DNA from: Mesostigma viride
Lineage: Eukaryota > Streptophyta > Mesostigmatophyceae > Mesostigmatales > Mesostigmataceae
NCBI GenBank assembly: GCA_009746045.1
Contig: RPFO01000859.1
Location: 77,501-122,190 of the forward strand
DNA: 44,690 nt
Direction: 5' to 3'
The notes beneath the pieces are model-generated. The model was given only the letters and a program-made list of their open reading frames with translations, did not search any database and was not told the origin of the DNA. The position numbers and the translations under genes were made by a program. Positions 9,201 through 22,784 of the stretch are shown piece by piece. Each line of letters starts with the position of its first letter. The first letter of the stretch is position 1.

Positions 9201-11497
9201 TATTTTGCGAAAGGTGGGCCATGAGGTATACGGCGCCAAACTTACCGGCGTCGCAACTTTACACGGTAACGCAACCTTAAGAAACGCAACTTAACGCGGT
9301 GATGGCTGTACTTGCTCCCGCCGCTATAAATAGAGGCTACAAGTGGGTGACTACAGCTAGCTAGTGTGTATGTGGTCCACACGAGAAATGTCGGCGACAG
9401 GTGCTAGCAGCCACACGTCGCATGTGAGAGTGTCTCGAACAGCATGTCACCATGTCCAACGGTGAAGACCAGGGGTCGGCGTGCTAGACACACTAGTCGA
9501 GGTGATGCGCGTCGTGATGCTAGTAGCGTGTCCCATGGCCGCACTACTAGCGCACGCACCGGCTTGTCGGCCGAGTGCGTGTCTGGCATGTCGGCCATTG
9601 TGAGGATCATGCCTGGACAAGGGGGGGCACGCGAGGGCGGAGGGGACAAGGGCGGAGGGGACAAGGGCACAGGGGACAAGGGCACAGGGGACAAGGGCAG
9701 GGGGGACAAGGGCAGGGGGGACAAGGGCAGGGGGGACAAGGGCAGGGAGGACAAGGGCAGGGGGGACAAGGGCAGAGGGGACAAGGGCAGAGAGGACGAT
9801 GCAAGGGGGGACAAGGATGTGAGGCTACACAGGGCGCAAGAAGGGGGGCCAGACAACAGTGTGCCCGAACAGTGGTGGACAGGTCAAAAGCTCTCTAGCA
9901 ACATTGTCAGGGCTAGGGCACTCACTATGTATCATGCAACCCATGAGATAATACCTGTTTATACAATGCTATGCAACATCTGCTAGCTATGCCATAATAG
10001 ACCCACTATGGCATTCTATGCCATAATAGACCCACTATGGCATTCTAGACAACCCAGCAGTACCGTCCATACAACTTGATCGCAAGCCAACCATTAGGGG
10101 GCTGCCTTGTGAAGCCGTAGCAAGTGGGCACATCACAATCACTATAGTGGGCACATCACAATCACTTTAGTGGGCACCCACAGCGAATGCCTTGCGAAGC
10201 TGTAGTAAATGCAAAAGCTCTCATTCTTAGACGGCACGTCGTGAAGAAATGCAGATACCGTCCATTCCCTCTTTACGTCCCCTCGCTCCAGCCAGGAAAC
10301 GCCACGGAGCGACCACCGCCACACGGCGTCAGCTACTCACCCTGATGAGGGGGCCTTGCTCACCTTGCTGGTGTCTACCTGAAGAGACGGGTTGCCACCC
10401 TCAGGCCAGGCCCACATGACGCATCCCAACCACATGCTCGCCCACACAGGTTGCTCACATCCATGCGCACAAACAACAAACCCCACCCTCGTACTCACCC
10501 GGCAGGCCGCCCGCCGTCACGCTTGTCACACGCGTGAGGAACACGTGGTGGATCTGGGGCACACGCAGGGGGTGGGGGGTGGGGGACCACACACAGGGAG
10601 GGTGGTGGGGAGACGCGCAGGGAACGGTGGTGAGGGAGTGGACAAACAACAGGGGAGGGGGGGGAAGGGGGGGGCGGGGGGGGGCAGGGGAATGCAAGCC
10701 GTGGGCCATGCAAGGGGGGCGAGGGGAGGAAACGAGTGAGCGCACGACGGAGCAAATCTTGTCAAAGAATGCCTCGTGGTCTGCGAGCTCGAACCGAGGC
10801 CATCAGAAGATTGTTTCCCCGCACGGGCGGCCACCATGCTCCCTGGAAGCCGACGCCAGCTGCAAAAGGGCCCCCCGCCCCAACAGCACAGCTCCCAAGC
10901 CTCCCAGCGATCTCAAAAGTACCCCGACACCCTGGCCAGGGACTACGCGAGGCGACTGGCATGTGCAACCATTTGTAGTGCCTGCAGGGATATGGAGATG
11001 ACAACAAAAAGCGCGCGCACGCATGCCTGCACCCGCATGGGACGGTAATGGGTGGAGCCGCCGGATGCACAGGCGGCAGCAGACACATAGTTTGTGCGCA
11101 CGCGGTGGCACCGCGGTGACGTGGCACGACGCCATGCGCCCACCCGCCCACTACCATCGCATACCATTCTCAGCCGTGTCCGATACTCCACGCAGAACCG
11201 TTGCAGGCCCTGCACGTTCGCCGCACAGAGGCAGGGACAGGGTGTGTGAGAATCGTTAGCGCAGGTGGGACCGCGGGTGTAACGAACCAATTGATCCCAT
11301 ACGCGTACCTCTGCATGCCACCCAAACCAGCGATCAGGGCGCCTCCACGCACACACGTCCCCAGCACACCCCGCCTCACCTCCCCCACAAACATTGCGGC
11401 GCCTCACCTCCCCCACGTTGAAAAGGTAGCGCCTCTGGTCAAAGAAGAGCAGCACGGAGGGGCTGGTGTCGCCCGTGTCGCTGCCGATGCCCAGGAT
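1368..11497 (-). CDS. ELAC2: tRNase Z, long form (tRNA 3'-processing endoribonuclease), 5' exon(s) not found
   Basis: This enzyme cuts the 3' trailer from pre-tRNAs before CCA is added. The exons I assign are 11497-11408, 11209-11165, 10553-10499, 10378-10341, 8628-8593, 8494-7892, 6777-6274, 5766-5174, 4676-4406, 3006-2515 and 1688-1368. All are bounded by AG and GT, and the phases agree throughout, giving 1,015 codons plus a stop. The amino half starts ILGIGSDTGDTSPSVLLFF and includes EGLQRFCVEYRTRL, FLTRV..AGGLPG and GPPRL, as in plant long-form enzymes. The carboxy half is catalytic: LGTGAAIPSK (about 613), the zinc-binding SHIHADHHAGLP (about 674-685), SGDTRPCP (about 887) and HFSQRY (about 947). 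In the long form only the carboxy half is active. The exons at 10378-10341 and 8628-8593 are the least certain: they fit phase and splice consensus but are weakly conserved. At least one upstream exon is missing; a leader ending near 11925 is only a guess. Confidence 0.93.
3018..3492. repeat. 28-bp minisatellite, about 17 units, in a tRNase Z intron
   Basis: Units follow the pattern GAATGCAYGCAAGGGNNTG then TTTGAGGGYG, period 28 bp, with Y/N positions varying between units. The array lies in the intron just upstream (in the minus direction) of the exon that starts at 3006, so it sits about a dozen bases from the acceptor. Because 28 is not a multiple of 3 and the unit has no stop on the minus strand, all three minus frames are open. 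Those frames are not genes. Confidence 0.95.
3792..4257. repeat. 59-bp tandem repeat, about 8 units, each with one TTAGGG
   Basis: The unit begins CCTGTACGCATAAGGAAATA and contains GAGTTAGGGATTAAGG and CAGGGTCTCATGC. The spacing between units is 59 bp and copies differ by single bases. It lies in the same intron as the 28-bp array (3007-4405). Confidence 0.95.
4677..5173 (-). other. tRNase Z intron, no further feature seen
   Basis: The intron lies between the exon ending CTGCTGCGGCG (5174) and the exon starting GTATGGCC (4676). GT-AG boundaries are present and the split codon is phase 2. I see no repeat or RNA gene inside. Confidence 0.7.
6170..6257. repeat. (TAA)n tract flanked by an 18-bp direct repeat
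   Basis: TCATCGGCCGACCCGATA occurs at 6170-6187 and again at 6240-6257. Between them is about 52 bp of almost pure TAA/AAT repeats. It lies in the tRNase Z intron 5767-6273. A direct repeat around a bare tail-like microsatellite is what a severely 5'-truncated retroposon leaves behind. Confidence 0.85.
6778..7891 (-). other. tRNase Z intron with G-rich, C-run and CCCG-repeat stretches
   Basis: Contains a purine-rich stretch on the plus strand (about 6780-7000), tandem GGTCACGGTCAC at about 7250-7285, a run of Cs near 7655-7668, and CCCG/CCCGC repeats at about 7738-7812. No gene is supported. The exons on either side join in phase 0 (DGRT then IHPLDV). Confidence 0.7.
8980..9308. mobile_element. 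MITE, Tc1/mariner/pogo-like, with TA target duplication
   Basis: A 329-bp element begins CAGTCATTACCGCGTTAAG and ends with the near-perfect inverse (CAGCCATCACCGCG on the other strand). TA lies directly outside both ends (8978-8979 and 9309-9310). The motif GCAACTTAACGCGGTAACG is repeated inside both ends, giving extended inverted subterminal repeats. A CAGT/CAGC terminus at TA is typical of Tc1/mariner/pogo transposons. There is no coding capacity. It lies in the tRNase Z intron between 8628 and 10341. Confidence 0.85.
9640..9800. repeat. 12-bp tandem repeat (GGGGACAAGGGC type)
   Basis: About 13 units of a 12-bp G-rich repeat, GGGGACAAGGGCA with small variations. As the period is divisible by 3 it keeps a plus frame (GDKGRGDKG...) open, but nothing else supports a gene and it lies inside a minus-strand intron. 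Confidence 0.9.
9987..10174. repeat. Two short tandem duplications
   Basis: A 29-bp unit, CTATGCCATAATAGACCCAC followed by TATGGCATT, occurs twice (9987-10045). Each unit is also a hairpin (TGCCATA/TATGGCA). From 10123 a 23-bp unit, AGTGGGCACATCACAATCAC plus 3 bases, occurs twice with a partial third. Both are intronic. Confidence 0.85.
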
Positions 11498-13530
11498 CTG
11501 GGGGCAGGGGGGGGCCAGGGGGGACGAGGCAGGGGGGGGGGAGGGCAGGCATGTGCCCGCAATCATGCACACGGGCAGGGATGTTAAAATGCGCTGCGAA
11601 CACGCACAGGCACACACAGGGATGTTTAATGGGAACATGCGCAGGCATGGTCGCAGGCGGCTTGTGCATGGGGACGTGGCACCATAGGTAGGTGGTGGCC
11701 GACAACGGTGGGCACGCCAGGGTGCAGGGTGATGCAGGCGGCCGGCAATAGTGAGGGCCTTGATGCAGATGCCAGTAATGGTGGCTGAGATCAGGCGGCT
11801 TTAATAGGTGTCAAGGAGTCGCGATGCGTGGGTGATGTGCTATGAGCAGACAACCAGCCCCAGGAATTAAAACAGGCTGCGGATAGACCTGAACCGAACA
11901 GAACAAGACGGAATAGACCCACCTGGCCAAGCCATGCAGTGCACGGCAGGGACACCAAGCGCCCAGGGAGCCACATGCACTGCTTACAGGACACACTTGT
12001 GCACACCCGCAGGCATGCTCACGTTGTGAGGCGGGACATACCAGGTACACGCAGCTATATATAACCTTGCCATGTGAGGCGGGGCCATAGCAAGGTATAT
12101 CTATGAGACAGCCACCACAGGCCTGAACTCTGGAAGAGCCTTGCAAGGCAGAAATCGACAACCGGGCACATCATGAGACAACCCGGCATGCACAAGCTTG
12201 CTATGGGAGGCAGCAACAGATAGCAGAGACAGATGAGCCCGGCGCACTGTGGAAACTGCAGAGGGAGGAGGGCCCAGGCATTGTCCCGGACTCCACTGGA
12301 CTGTGCTGTACCGAATCCCGGCTAATCAGCCCGGGCGGTACCCACGTGCCAAATGCCGTTGCCATGCATCTAGCATGGCAGTGCATCCATTCTTCAGTCT
12401 CGAGAACATACACATACACAACACGACCGCCTTGTAGGAAAACGGGAAGGCGGGTGAACCGGGCAGATCAATGTGCAGGCAAGGAGGCGTCCAAAATGAC
12501 AATGCGGCGTTGTGAGCAGTGCGCGCAAAATTCAAAGCTGATCACGCTTAGAAACCGAAACGGTCTGGCCGAATACGTGCCCGGATTCAAAGATCTTGGG
12601 GGCCAAAAGACCGATTATGATATGCCGGGAATAATCTGGACGATAACTATGTGGGTGGAATGACTGAGACGCAGTCTCGCGTTTTACGCCGCACCTGCAC
12701 ATGGCTGCTGCAATTTTTCATGTTGGCAGCGCCGGCATCCGCCTTCTGTCCCCGAGGCATGCTGCCAAATACAGAGGCGTAGATGCCTCCGCAAGGTAAA
12801 TTCCTTAGCGACTTAGATTGACGACAATTGTCTTTCGGCCACAAGGGCAGTGACCGAGCGCTTCGAAGGGACCCCGAACGCAAAACTCTCTCAGCACCGG
12901 GTTTCCCATACGACGTAGCCGACTTCACGGGACGACTTGGAACCTGGTTGCACAAACGAGACCGCCAATGACTTACGACAGCAAAGCGATTCTTGCCCGA
13001 CCGCGCAAGAGCAATCGGCAAGGAGCGAAGCACTACTGAGCAGTAAGTGCCCCTTCCAGCCACGGAACTCATGCCATTGCCGAATGTGTCCTATTCTGCC
13101 AGTAAGATCCAGTCGTTAAGCGAAAATTCAAGGCCAGGCAGCACGGCTACAGCAATGCAGCCGAAATTGACGCGGACACTGCCTTGCTAATCGACAAGGT
13201 GAAAATCCCGTTTGCCGCCTGCGTAGTCGGCTGTTTCCGCCATGGATGCTTTGCTGTGCGCACCTTGTGACTCAGTGCACGCTGGTGACGGGCGCGGGCG
13301 GGGCAGGCCAGTGCACCAAGCCCGAGGAACAGAGATGGGCCCGCATTACTTCTTGCACCCGAACCGGACAGCTGCATAAGTTAATTCGCTATTGGCTACC
13401 ACCGCCTTAACTTAACTCGCATGCCTTGCGCGGACGCCGCCAAGCGCGCCCGGGCCCATGCGTAAAATCGATGGCGGACCTGCATGCTCCCTCTCTTTAG
13501 GTCTGTCTGCCACTGTAGCGGGACGTCACA
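11498..13530. other. Region between the found tRNase Z exons and RPS5; no gene assigned
   Basis: The two genes are divergent, so this stretch should hold the missing tRNase Z leader exon(s) and both promoters. A minus-strand frame that starts at 12006 and ends ...TAWLGQ before a GTGGGT donor near 11925 would join in phase to ILGIG, but it has no recognisable homology. No TATA box is obvious near the RPS5 start. No repeat from elsewhere in the window was seen here. Confidence 0.5.
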
Positions 13531-17389
<3,859 letters not shown>

Positions 17390-17734
17390 AGACAACACGA
17401 GGATTATGGAGATGGGCGAAACCGGGGTGGTTTGCCCAAGTCCTTGTTATATATCGCGATGTGCATTCAAGCTTTTTCTTGGTATGATCATTGTTGTCGA
17501 CCAAGAAGGGCTGTAGAGCACGTTATTGTGATGGGCCATAGATGTAGCTTGCTTTAGGGTATAGTGGTTCAGGCCTCCCTTGCACCTGGCCCAGTGCATG
17601 CAATAAGGCTTTGAGAACTATCCCATATTTTTAATTCAAGTTTTTTTCTGAAGAAATGCATTTGCAAGGTTTGGGAGCATGCCAGCAACTGCATTTCATC
17701 ATGAACCAGGAACCATGCATGCATGCGAATGTAT
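17390..17734 (+). other. RPS5 3' flank
   Basis: This is the presumed 3' untranslated region and spacer. I do not see the TGTAA polyadenylation signal common in volvocine algae in the first few hundred bases, so the 3' end cannot be placed. Mobile DNA begins at about 17735. Confidence 0.4.
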
Positions 17735-17761
17735 GCCACGAGCCACGAGATAGCCATGGCT

Positions 17762-19908
17762 GATAATGAATTAATTTATTAATTAGGAACTTAACTCCGA
17801 TGGGAGTATATATGTAGCACATAGCCCAGAGAAGGGGCATATGGCCTATTGAATTGAATTGAATTGAATTGTAACATAACTCCGTCTCTTTGATAACTCC
17901 GTTGGGAGTATATGTAGCACATAGCCCAGAGAAGGGGCATATGGCCTATCATACATTCTAAGCTACTTCCTGCACGGTTTTCACCTTTGCGGAGTGCCTG
18001 ATCAGAATTCTAAGCTACTTCCTGCAAGGGTGGGAATGTAAACAACACTTGCTCTAGGTGCACTAGGGCACCTGCAACACCCAGAGTTTCAGGCAACACC
18101 CAGCTAAGGGGAGCCTGTCATAGGTGGGGAAGATCAGCATAGCTATACAAAAGCTAGGGCATGGCTTCTCAGCAGGGAGTGACCCCCTGCATGGGCACGG
18201 CATAATTAAATAAAGCTAGGTATCATCTGGAGGGTGGCTCATCATAGGCACACATGTACATGACTAAAAAGGCTGGGCTAGGCTGGTATAGTGCCTGTAG
18301 TAGGCGGGCATGTACAAGGCCACTGTCTATCTATTCTACACTACTGCTGCTGTATTCCCCTAGGCTGGGGCTGCCGGAGTCGCTGGGGCCGCGGTGGTCG
18401 AGGGGGTCGCGTGCCAGGGCTTGTGGCCGACGTAGATGTCCGCCCCCTTCCAGTACACCGGCTGGCCCGCCTTGGTCTGCCGGAGCTGGAGGTAGGTCGG
18501 CCATAGCTCCCGTCGCCGTTGTTGCTGCGCCAGGGTCAAGTCGTCGTCCACGGTGAAGTGAGTGTTCTCGAGCCGCTTGCGGCGTCTGAGGAACGAACCC
18601 TTGTCCGCTGGGCTGTCAAAGATGAGAGGAAGCGGAGGCGCCCCTGCCTTACCCCGCGCGCGGGGGAGGCGGTGGGCGGTCAGCTTAATCTCACCAAGGA
18701 GGCCCATGCGTGCAAGGATTTTGCTCTCAAACGCACGTGCAAGCTTCTCGGAATTCTCACCTTCCACCAGGTCGAAGTTCTTGAGGATGGCGTTGAGGCT
18801 GCGCTTGGAGAGCTCGGCCTCCTCGCGGAGGTCAAGCGTCTGCCGCTGGAGCTGGGCTGCGGCGGCGGAGGTGGTGGAGGTGGTATGTTGCTTAAGCATG
18901 TCCGCCCAGGTGGTGATGGGAGGAGCATCGCCGGCCAGGCCAGCCGGGGCTGGCTTGGCGGCAATGTCCCTCACCGCCTGGGCGGTGAGGCCTGCGGTGT
19001 TCTGCAGAACCTCGATAGCGATGGCGTTGTCCTTAAGACGCTGGTCGATGTCACGGAGCTGGGCGGTGATGGCGTTGGAGGTGGAGGTGGTGGCGGTGGA
19101 GGAGGCGAGGAGGGTGGAGGTGGCGGTGGAGATGGTGGAGGTGGCAGTGGAAAGGAGGGGAAGCTCGGCAGTCAGCGTGCCGCCGATGGCCGCCACATCT
19201 GCAGCAATGGGGTCCACGTGCTCCTCGAGGACCTCGAGTGAGCGGATGGAGGATTCGGTTAAGGTGGTGGTGAGAGGCTTGGGGGGCCAAAGCTCCCCGA
19301 TGGAGCGTCCAAGGAGGGAAAAGAGAGCGAATTGCTGGAGGTAGGGGCGGTGGAGGCTGGGAATGGTGTCGAAAGAGGGGATACGAATCCAGCGAGGGTC
19401 AAAGAGGCGACCTTGGTTGAAGAGCTGCTTGCATAGTGCAAGAAGCGAGGCGTGCGTTCCATAAAACACGCAGACCAGGATGCGTTCCGTGTTAAGCGTG
19501 TCAAGGAAGCCGGGCTGGCTGGCTTCGGCGACAAAGTCGAGCTCTACCCAACTCGGCTCGGCAGAGCGACTGCGCTTGGGTTCAGGCGACGCTGCGGGCG
19601 AGGCGGGCTCAGCAGGGGGCTGGGCGACCACTAGAGCTTGGCTAGTGGCGCCGCTGCCTTCTGGGCCGGTTGGCGAAGCTGCAGCCGGGGCTGCAGTCTG
19701 ACGTATTTTCATTGCTGAGCGCAGCCGCCAGGCTGCGTTGCGTCGAGAGGCGTTTGCTCATCGTATAGTGCGTTATAGCTTCGGAAAATTATATCAGCAT
19801 GTGCGTCTAGAAAAGACGAAGCGATTGTGATATTCACAGCTGAATTCGGTGCTCAAACGTGAAAGTTATGAGCTCCGACAGCCATGGCTACCTCGTGGCT
19901 CGTGGCTA
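17762..19908 (-). mobile_element. ORF1-only LINE, copy 2 (most complete)
   Basis: Read on the minus strand it has a 5' leader (19908-19762), ORF1 (19761-18360) and about 575 bp of 3' region with no reverse transcriptase. The 3' region ends in an ACTCC-CAAC-GGAGT hairpin (about 17903-17890), then an ATTCA-type tail. A second terminus of the same type follows (hairpin with a CATC loop, about 17812-17799, then an AATTAATAAATTAATT tail). Copy 3 shows the same direct passage from the ORF1 end into this 3' region. The lack of ORF2 is therefore a family trait and not an accident of one copy. Confidence 0.8.
18360..19761 (-). CDS. LINE ORF1 protein (RNA-binding, RRM/CTD-like C-terminus), one frameshift near the N-terminus
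   Basis: The ATG at 19761 begins MSKRLSTQRSLAAALSNENTS as in the other copies. About 4 extra bases at roughly 19695 (CAGACTGCAG against CTGCAG) shift the frame. The remaining 450-residue frame (19712-18360) is open throughout. Its N-terminal third has PKRSRSAEPSWVELDF and HASLLALC. A Thr/Ser/Ala-rich middle follows, with an amphipathic coiled-coil-like stretch (QLRDIDQRLKDNAIAIEVLQ). The C-terminal part is typical of L1 ORF1: EGENSEKLARAFESKIL, FDSPADKGSFLRRRKRLENT, VDDDLTLAQQQRRRELWPTY and GQPVYWKGADIYVGHK. The protein presumably coats element RNA and acts as a chaperone. No RT follows it. Confidence 0.8.
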
Positions 19909-20257
19909 TCAATCATATGGCCTATAATACATTCTAAGCTACTAGCTTCCTGCAAGGGTGGGAATGTCAACGACACTTGCTCGGGGTGCACCAGGGCACC
20001 TGCATCCCCATCAATCTATCAAGCTATGCCCAGCTAAGGGGGAGCCTGTCATGGGGGGGAAGATCAGCATAGCTATACAAGAGCTAGAGCGTAACATCTC
20101 AGCAGAGAGCAGCTCTCTGCGTGGGCACAACATAACTAAATAAAGCTAGGCATCATCTGGAGTGTGGCACATCATAGGCACACATAAATTAATTAATTTG
20201 TACATGGCTAAATAATGCTCGTGAATCAGCTGGTATAGAGCCTGTAGGAGGCTTACA

Positions 20258-20310
20258 TGTACATGGCCACAGTCTATCTATTCTACACTACTGCTGCTGT
20301 ATTCCCCTAA
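20258..20310. repeat. Left copy of a 53-bp target-site duplication
   Basis: Begins TGTACATGGCCACAGTCTAT and ends GTATTCCCCTAA. It matches 21314-21366 with two mismatches and flanks the RT-bearing insertion exactly. The undisturbed sequence is seen at 18310-18362 in copy 2. Confidence 0.8.
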
Positions 20311-21313
20311 TTAATTAATTAATTAGACTCGTGCTCCCGTTGGGGAGTCACGGAGCATTAACCCCGATGGATGGATGGATGGGTGCAAACAGTCCTACCG
20401 GTCTAATCTATCTACATCAGCTACACACTACATCTATCTAACAGCATGCTAACTACAACATCTATCTCAGTAGACAGCCGCACGCTGCCCTAGGGGAGCT
20501 GTCTGGCGTGCCTCCCACGGGATTGCACACGCGGGCGCTTCCCCACTGGGGGGGGCTCGTTGTCCTCTATATGACCTGGGCCCACTTGGCCTTGTCCATC
20601 ATCTTCTTCCAAATCACGGAGAGGCCTAGGCCCCCCATGTCCTCTACTAGCTGTTCTTTGAAGGTGCGGGCCTTGTGGCGTCTAACATCACTGGGCCCGG
20701 CCCACGTCAGGAGGTGCCGGCCAGGCTGGGCTGGTCGCAGTCCTGCGGGGGGGCCACGCGAGGTCAGTCTACCTGGTTGGTGCGAGCTAGGTGCCCTACT
20801 AGCTGCAGGCGTCGCTGCTTAATGGTGCTGGTGATATAGGGCATGCCCTGGTACAGGTCCTCATTACGGACATGAGCAGCATATCCTACTCTGAAAATGG
20901 AACGCAGCATGTTGGTGACCGCGCCGTCCAGCTTGCGGGCCAGGTCGGCGGTGAGGGTCCACGTCTCGGCCCCATACGTGAGAACAGGAAGGACGAGGAC
21001 CTTGAACAGGTCCTGTTTCTCGATCTTGCCCAGGGGCTTGCGCCACAGGGCCCGGTTTTGGCGTAAAGCGTGCCAGGCGAGGGAGATGCGATGGTCCACA
21101 TCAACCTCGCAGCTGGGGAGCAGGCTGCCCAGCAGCTTGACGCGGTCCCGATACAGGACTCGAGAGCCGTCGAGGAGATAGAGGGGCGGCGGTGAGTTGG
21201 TGAGCCCAACCGCCAGGGCCTCTGTCTTCTTGCTGACCTCAAGCCCCACTGCACGGGCCTCGATAGCCGGCAGGCAGTCAAGCCATGTCTGCACGTTAGG
21301 AGTACTACACACG
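20311..21313 (-). mobile_element. 5'-truncated RT-bearing LINE inserted in copy 3
   Basis: Minus-strand order: the end of an RT reading frame (21312-about 20540), a 3' untranslated region with ATGG repeats, the GTGCTCC...GGAGCAC terminal hairpin (20357-20331) and a TTAATTAA tail (20325-20309). It is flanked by the 53-bp direct repeats at 20258-20310 and 21314-21366. Only the last part of the polyprotein is present, as expected for target-primed reverse transcription that stopped early. Confidence 0.8.
20540..21312 (-). pseudogene. LINE reverse transcriptase, C-terminal fragment
   Basis: The frame 21312-20764 reads GLEVSKKTEALAVG, VKLLGSLLPSCEVDVDHRIS, FKVLVLPVLTYGAETWTLT, FRVGYAAHVRNEDLYQ and RRLQLVGHLARTN. 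These are the thumb and post-RT motifs of non-LTR retrotransposons (KxLG, YGAETW, RRLxxxGHxxR), closest in style to RTE-like clades. After a stop the frame resumes as RRHKARTFKEQLVEDMGGLG and ends KMMDKAKWAQVI. The catalytic domain and endonuclease are missing, so it cannot act in cis. Confidence 0.85.
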
Positions 21314-21366
21314 TGTACATGGCCACTGTCTATCTATTCTACACTACTGCTGCCGTATTCCCCTAA
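21314..21366. repeat. Right copy of the 53-bp target-site duplication
   Basis: Matches 20258-20310 at 51 of 53 positions (A/T and T/C differences). It joins directly to the ORF1 end of copy 3 (GCTGGGG...). Confidence 0.8.
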
Positions 21367-22391
21367 GCTGGGGCGTATGGAGTCGGTGGGGCCGCGGGGG
21401 TTGTATGTATGCCAGGGCTTGTGGCCGACGTAGATGGCCGCCCCCTTCCAGTACACCGGCTGCCCCGCCTTGGTCTGCCGGAGCTGGAGGTAGGTCGGCC
21501 ATAGCTCCCGTCGCCGTTGTTGCTGCGCCAGGGTCAAGTCGTCGTCCACGGTGAAGTGAGTCTTCTCGAGCCGCTTGCACGTGCGTCTGAGAAAAGAAAT
21601 CTTGTCCGCCGGGTTCTTAAAGGTGAGAAGGAGCGGGGGCGCCCCTGCCTTACCCCGCGCGCGGGGAAGGCGGTGGGCGACCAGCTCGATCTCACCAGTA
21701 AGGCCCATGCGACCAAGAATTTCTCTCTCAAACGCACGTGCAAGCTTCTCGGAATTCTCACCTTCCTCCATGTCGAAGTGCTTGACGATGACGTTGAGGC
21801 TGCGCTTGGCGAGCTCGGCCTCCTCGCGGAGGTCGAGCGTCTGCTGCTGGAGCTGTGCTGCGACGGCGGAGGTGGTGGAGGTGGTGTGCTGCTTAAGCAT
21901 GTCCGCCCAGGTCGGGATCGGGAGGATCGAGCATCGCCAGCCGGGCCAGCCCGGGCGGGCTTGGCGGCATGCAATGTCCTTCACCGCCTGGGCGGTGAGG
22001 CCTGCGGTGTTTTGCAGGACCTCAATGGCGATTGCATTGTCCTTAAGGTGCTGGTCGATGTCGCGGAGCTGGGCGGTGATGGAGTCGGTGGAGGCGGAGG
22101 GGGGGGGGGGGCGGGGTGGAGGCGAGGAGGGTGGCGGTGGCGGTGGGGATGGTGGGGAGCTCAGCAGTCAGCGTGCGACCCACGGCTGCCACATCTGCAG
22201 CTATAGGGGCGTCACGTGCTGTGAGATGGCTTCGTTGACGTGGCGGAGGAGGGTGGATTCGGTCAAGGGGATGGGTTGCCAGAGGTCCGTGGAACAGCGC
22301 TGAAGGATGGAAAAGAGGGCGGCAAGCTGGAGGCGCGGTCGCGACCAGCCAGACAGGTCATGGCTGATAGCGTGTCATAAACTCTAACGTG

Positions 22392-22716
22392 CACTAGGAA
22401 CTCAATTTCTGAGAAAATTCTCAAAACCCCTCAATTTTCTCACCCCTTTGAGAAAAAAGGTGAGAAAAGTGAGAAAAATCTCAATTTTTTTCCGCAAACG
22501 CTAGGCAACAAAATCTCACCAGGGTGAGATTTTGGTGAGAAAAAGGGGGTTTGGGTGAGATTTGGGTGAGAAAAAACCCTAAAGTGAGAAAAAAGGTGAG
22601 ATTGGGTGAGAAAAAGTGAGAAAAAGTGAGAAAAAGTGAGAAAAAGTGAGAAAATTGAGAAGTTTCTCACCAACACGAGAAAAATCACAAGTCAACGTGG
22701 TGAGAAATTTCTCACC
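22392..22716 (-). repeat. CTCAC/GTGAG-rich block with palindromic core, copy 1
   Basis: About 325 bp built from GTGAGAAA and its variants on this strand. In the middle, ATCTCACC and GGTGAGAT form an inverted repeat of 11-bp arms with a 2-bp spacer (22510-22533). Near the right end TGAGAAATTTCTCA is a perfect palindrome (22701-22714). The left edge CACTAGGAACTC is shared, inverted, with the block at 29105-29448. In both places the block lies directly upstream of a LINE ORF1 copy. Confidence 0.8.
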
Positions 22717-22784
22717 AAGAGTGTAACACGAAAAACATCATGAGCTTTATTTCATTAAGTCATTAATGTGAAAATAAACTCAGC

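Larger units (their letters stand above)
19909..22380 (-). mobile_element. ORF1-only LINE, copy 3, split by a later LINE insertion
   Basis: The right part (22355-21314) is a 5'-truncated ORF1 and the left part (20310-19909) is the family 3' region. It stops just after AGGCCATATG, where copy 2 begins, so copies 3 and 2 lie head to tail. The two parts were contiguous before insertion of the element at 20311-21313, as comparison with copy 2 around 18300-18370 shows. ORF1 remains open from 21984 to 21334. It contains KTHFTVDDDLTLAQQQRRRE and ends a little later than in copy 2 because of a frame difference. A run of Gs near 22101-22112 breaks the upstream part. Confidence 0.75.

Noticed and set aside
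9444-9986. 180-codon plus frame with GDKGRG repeats
   Set aside because: 12-bp satellite inside a minus-strand intron; no homology or neighbouring coding signal.
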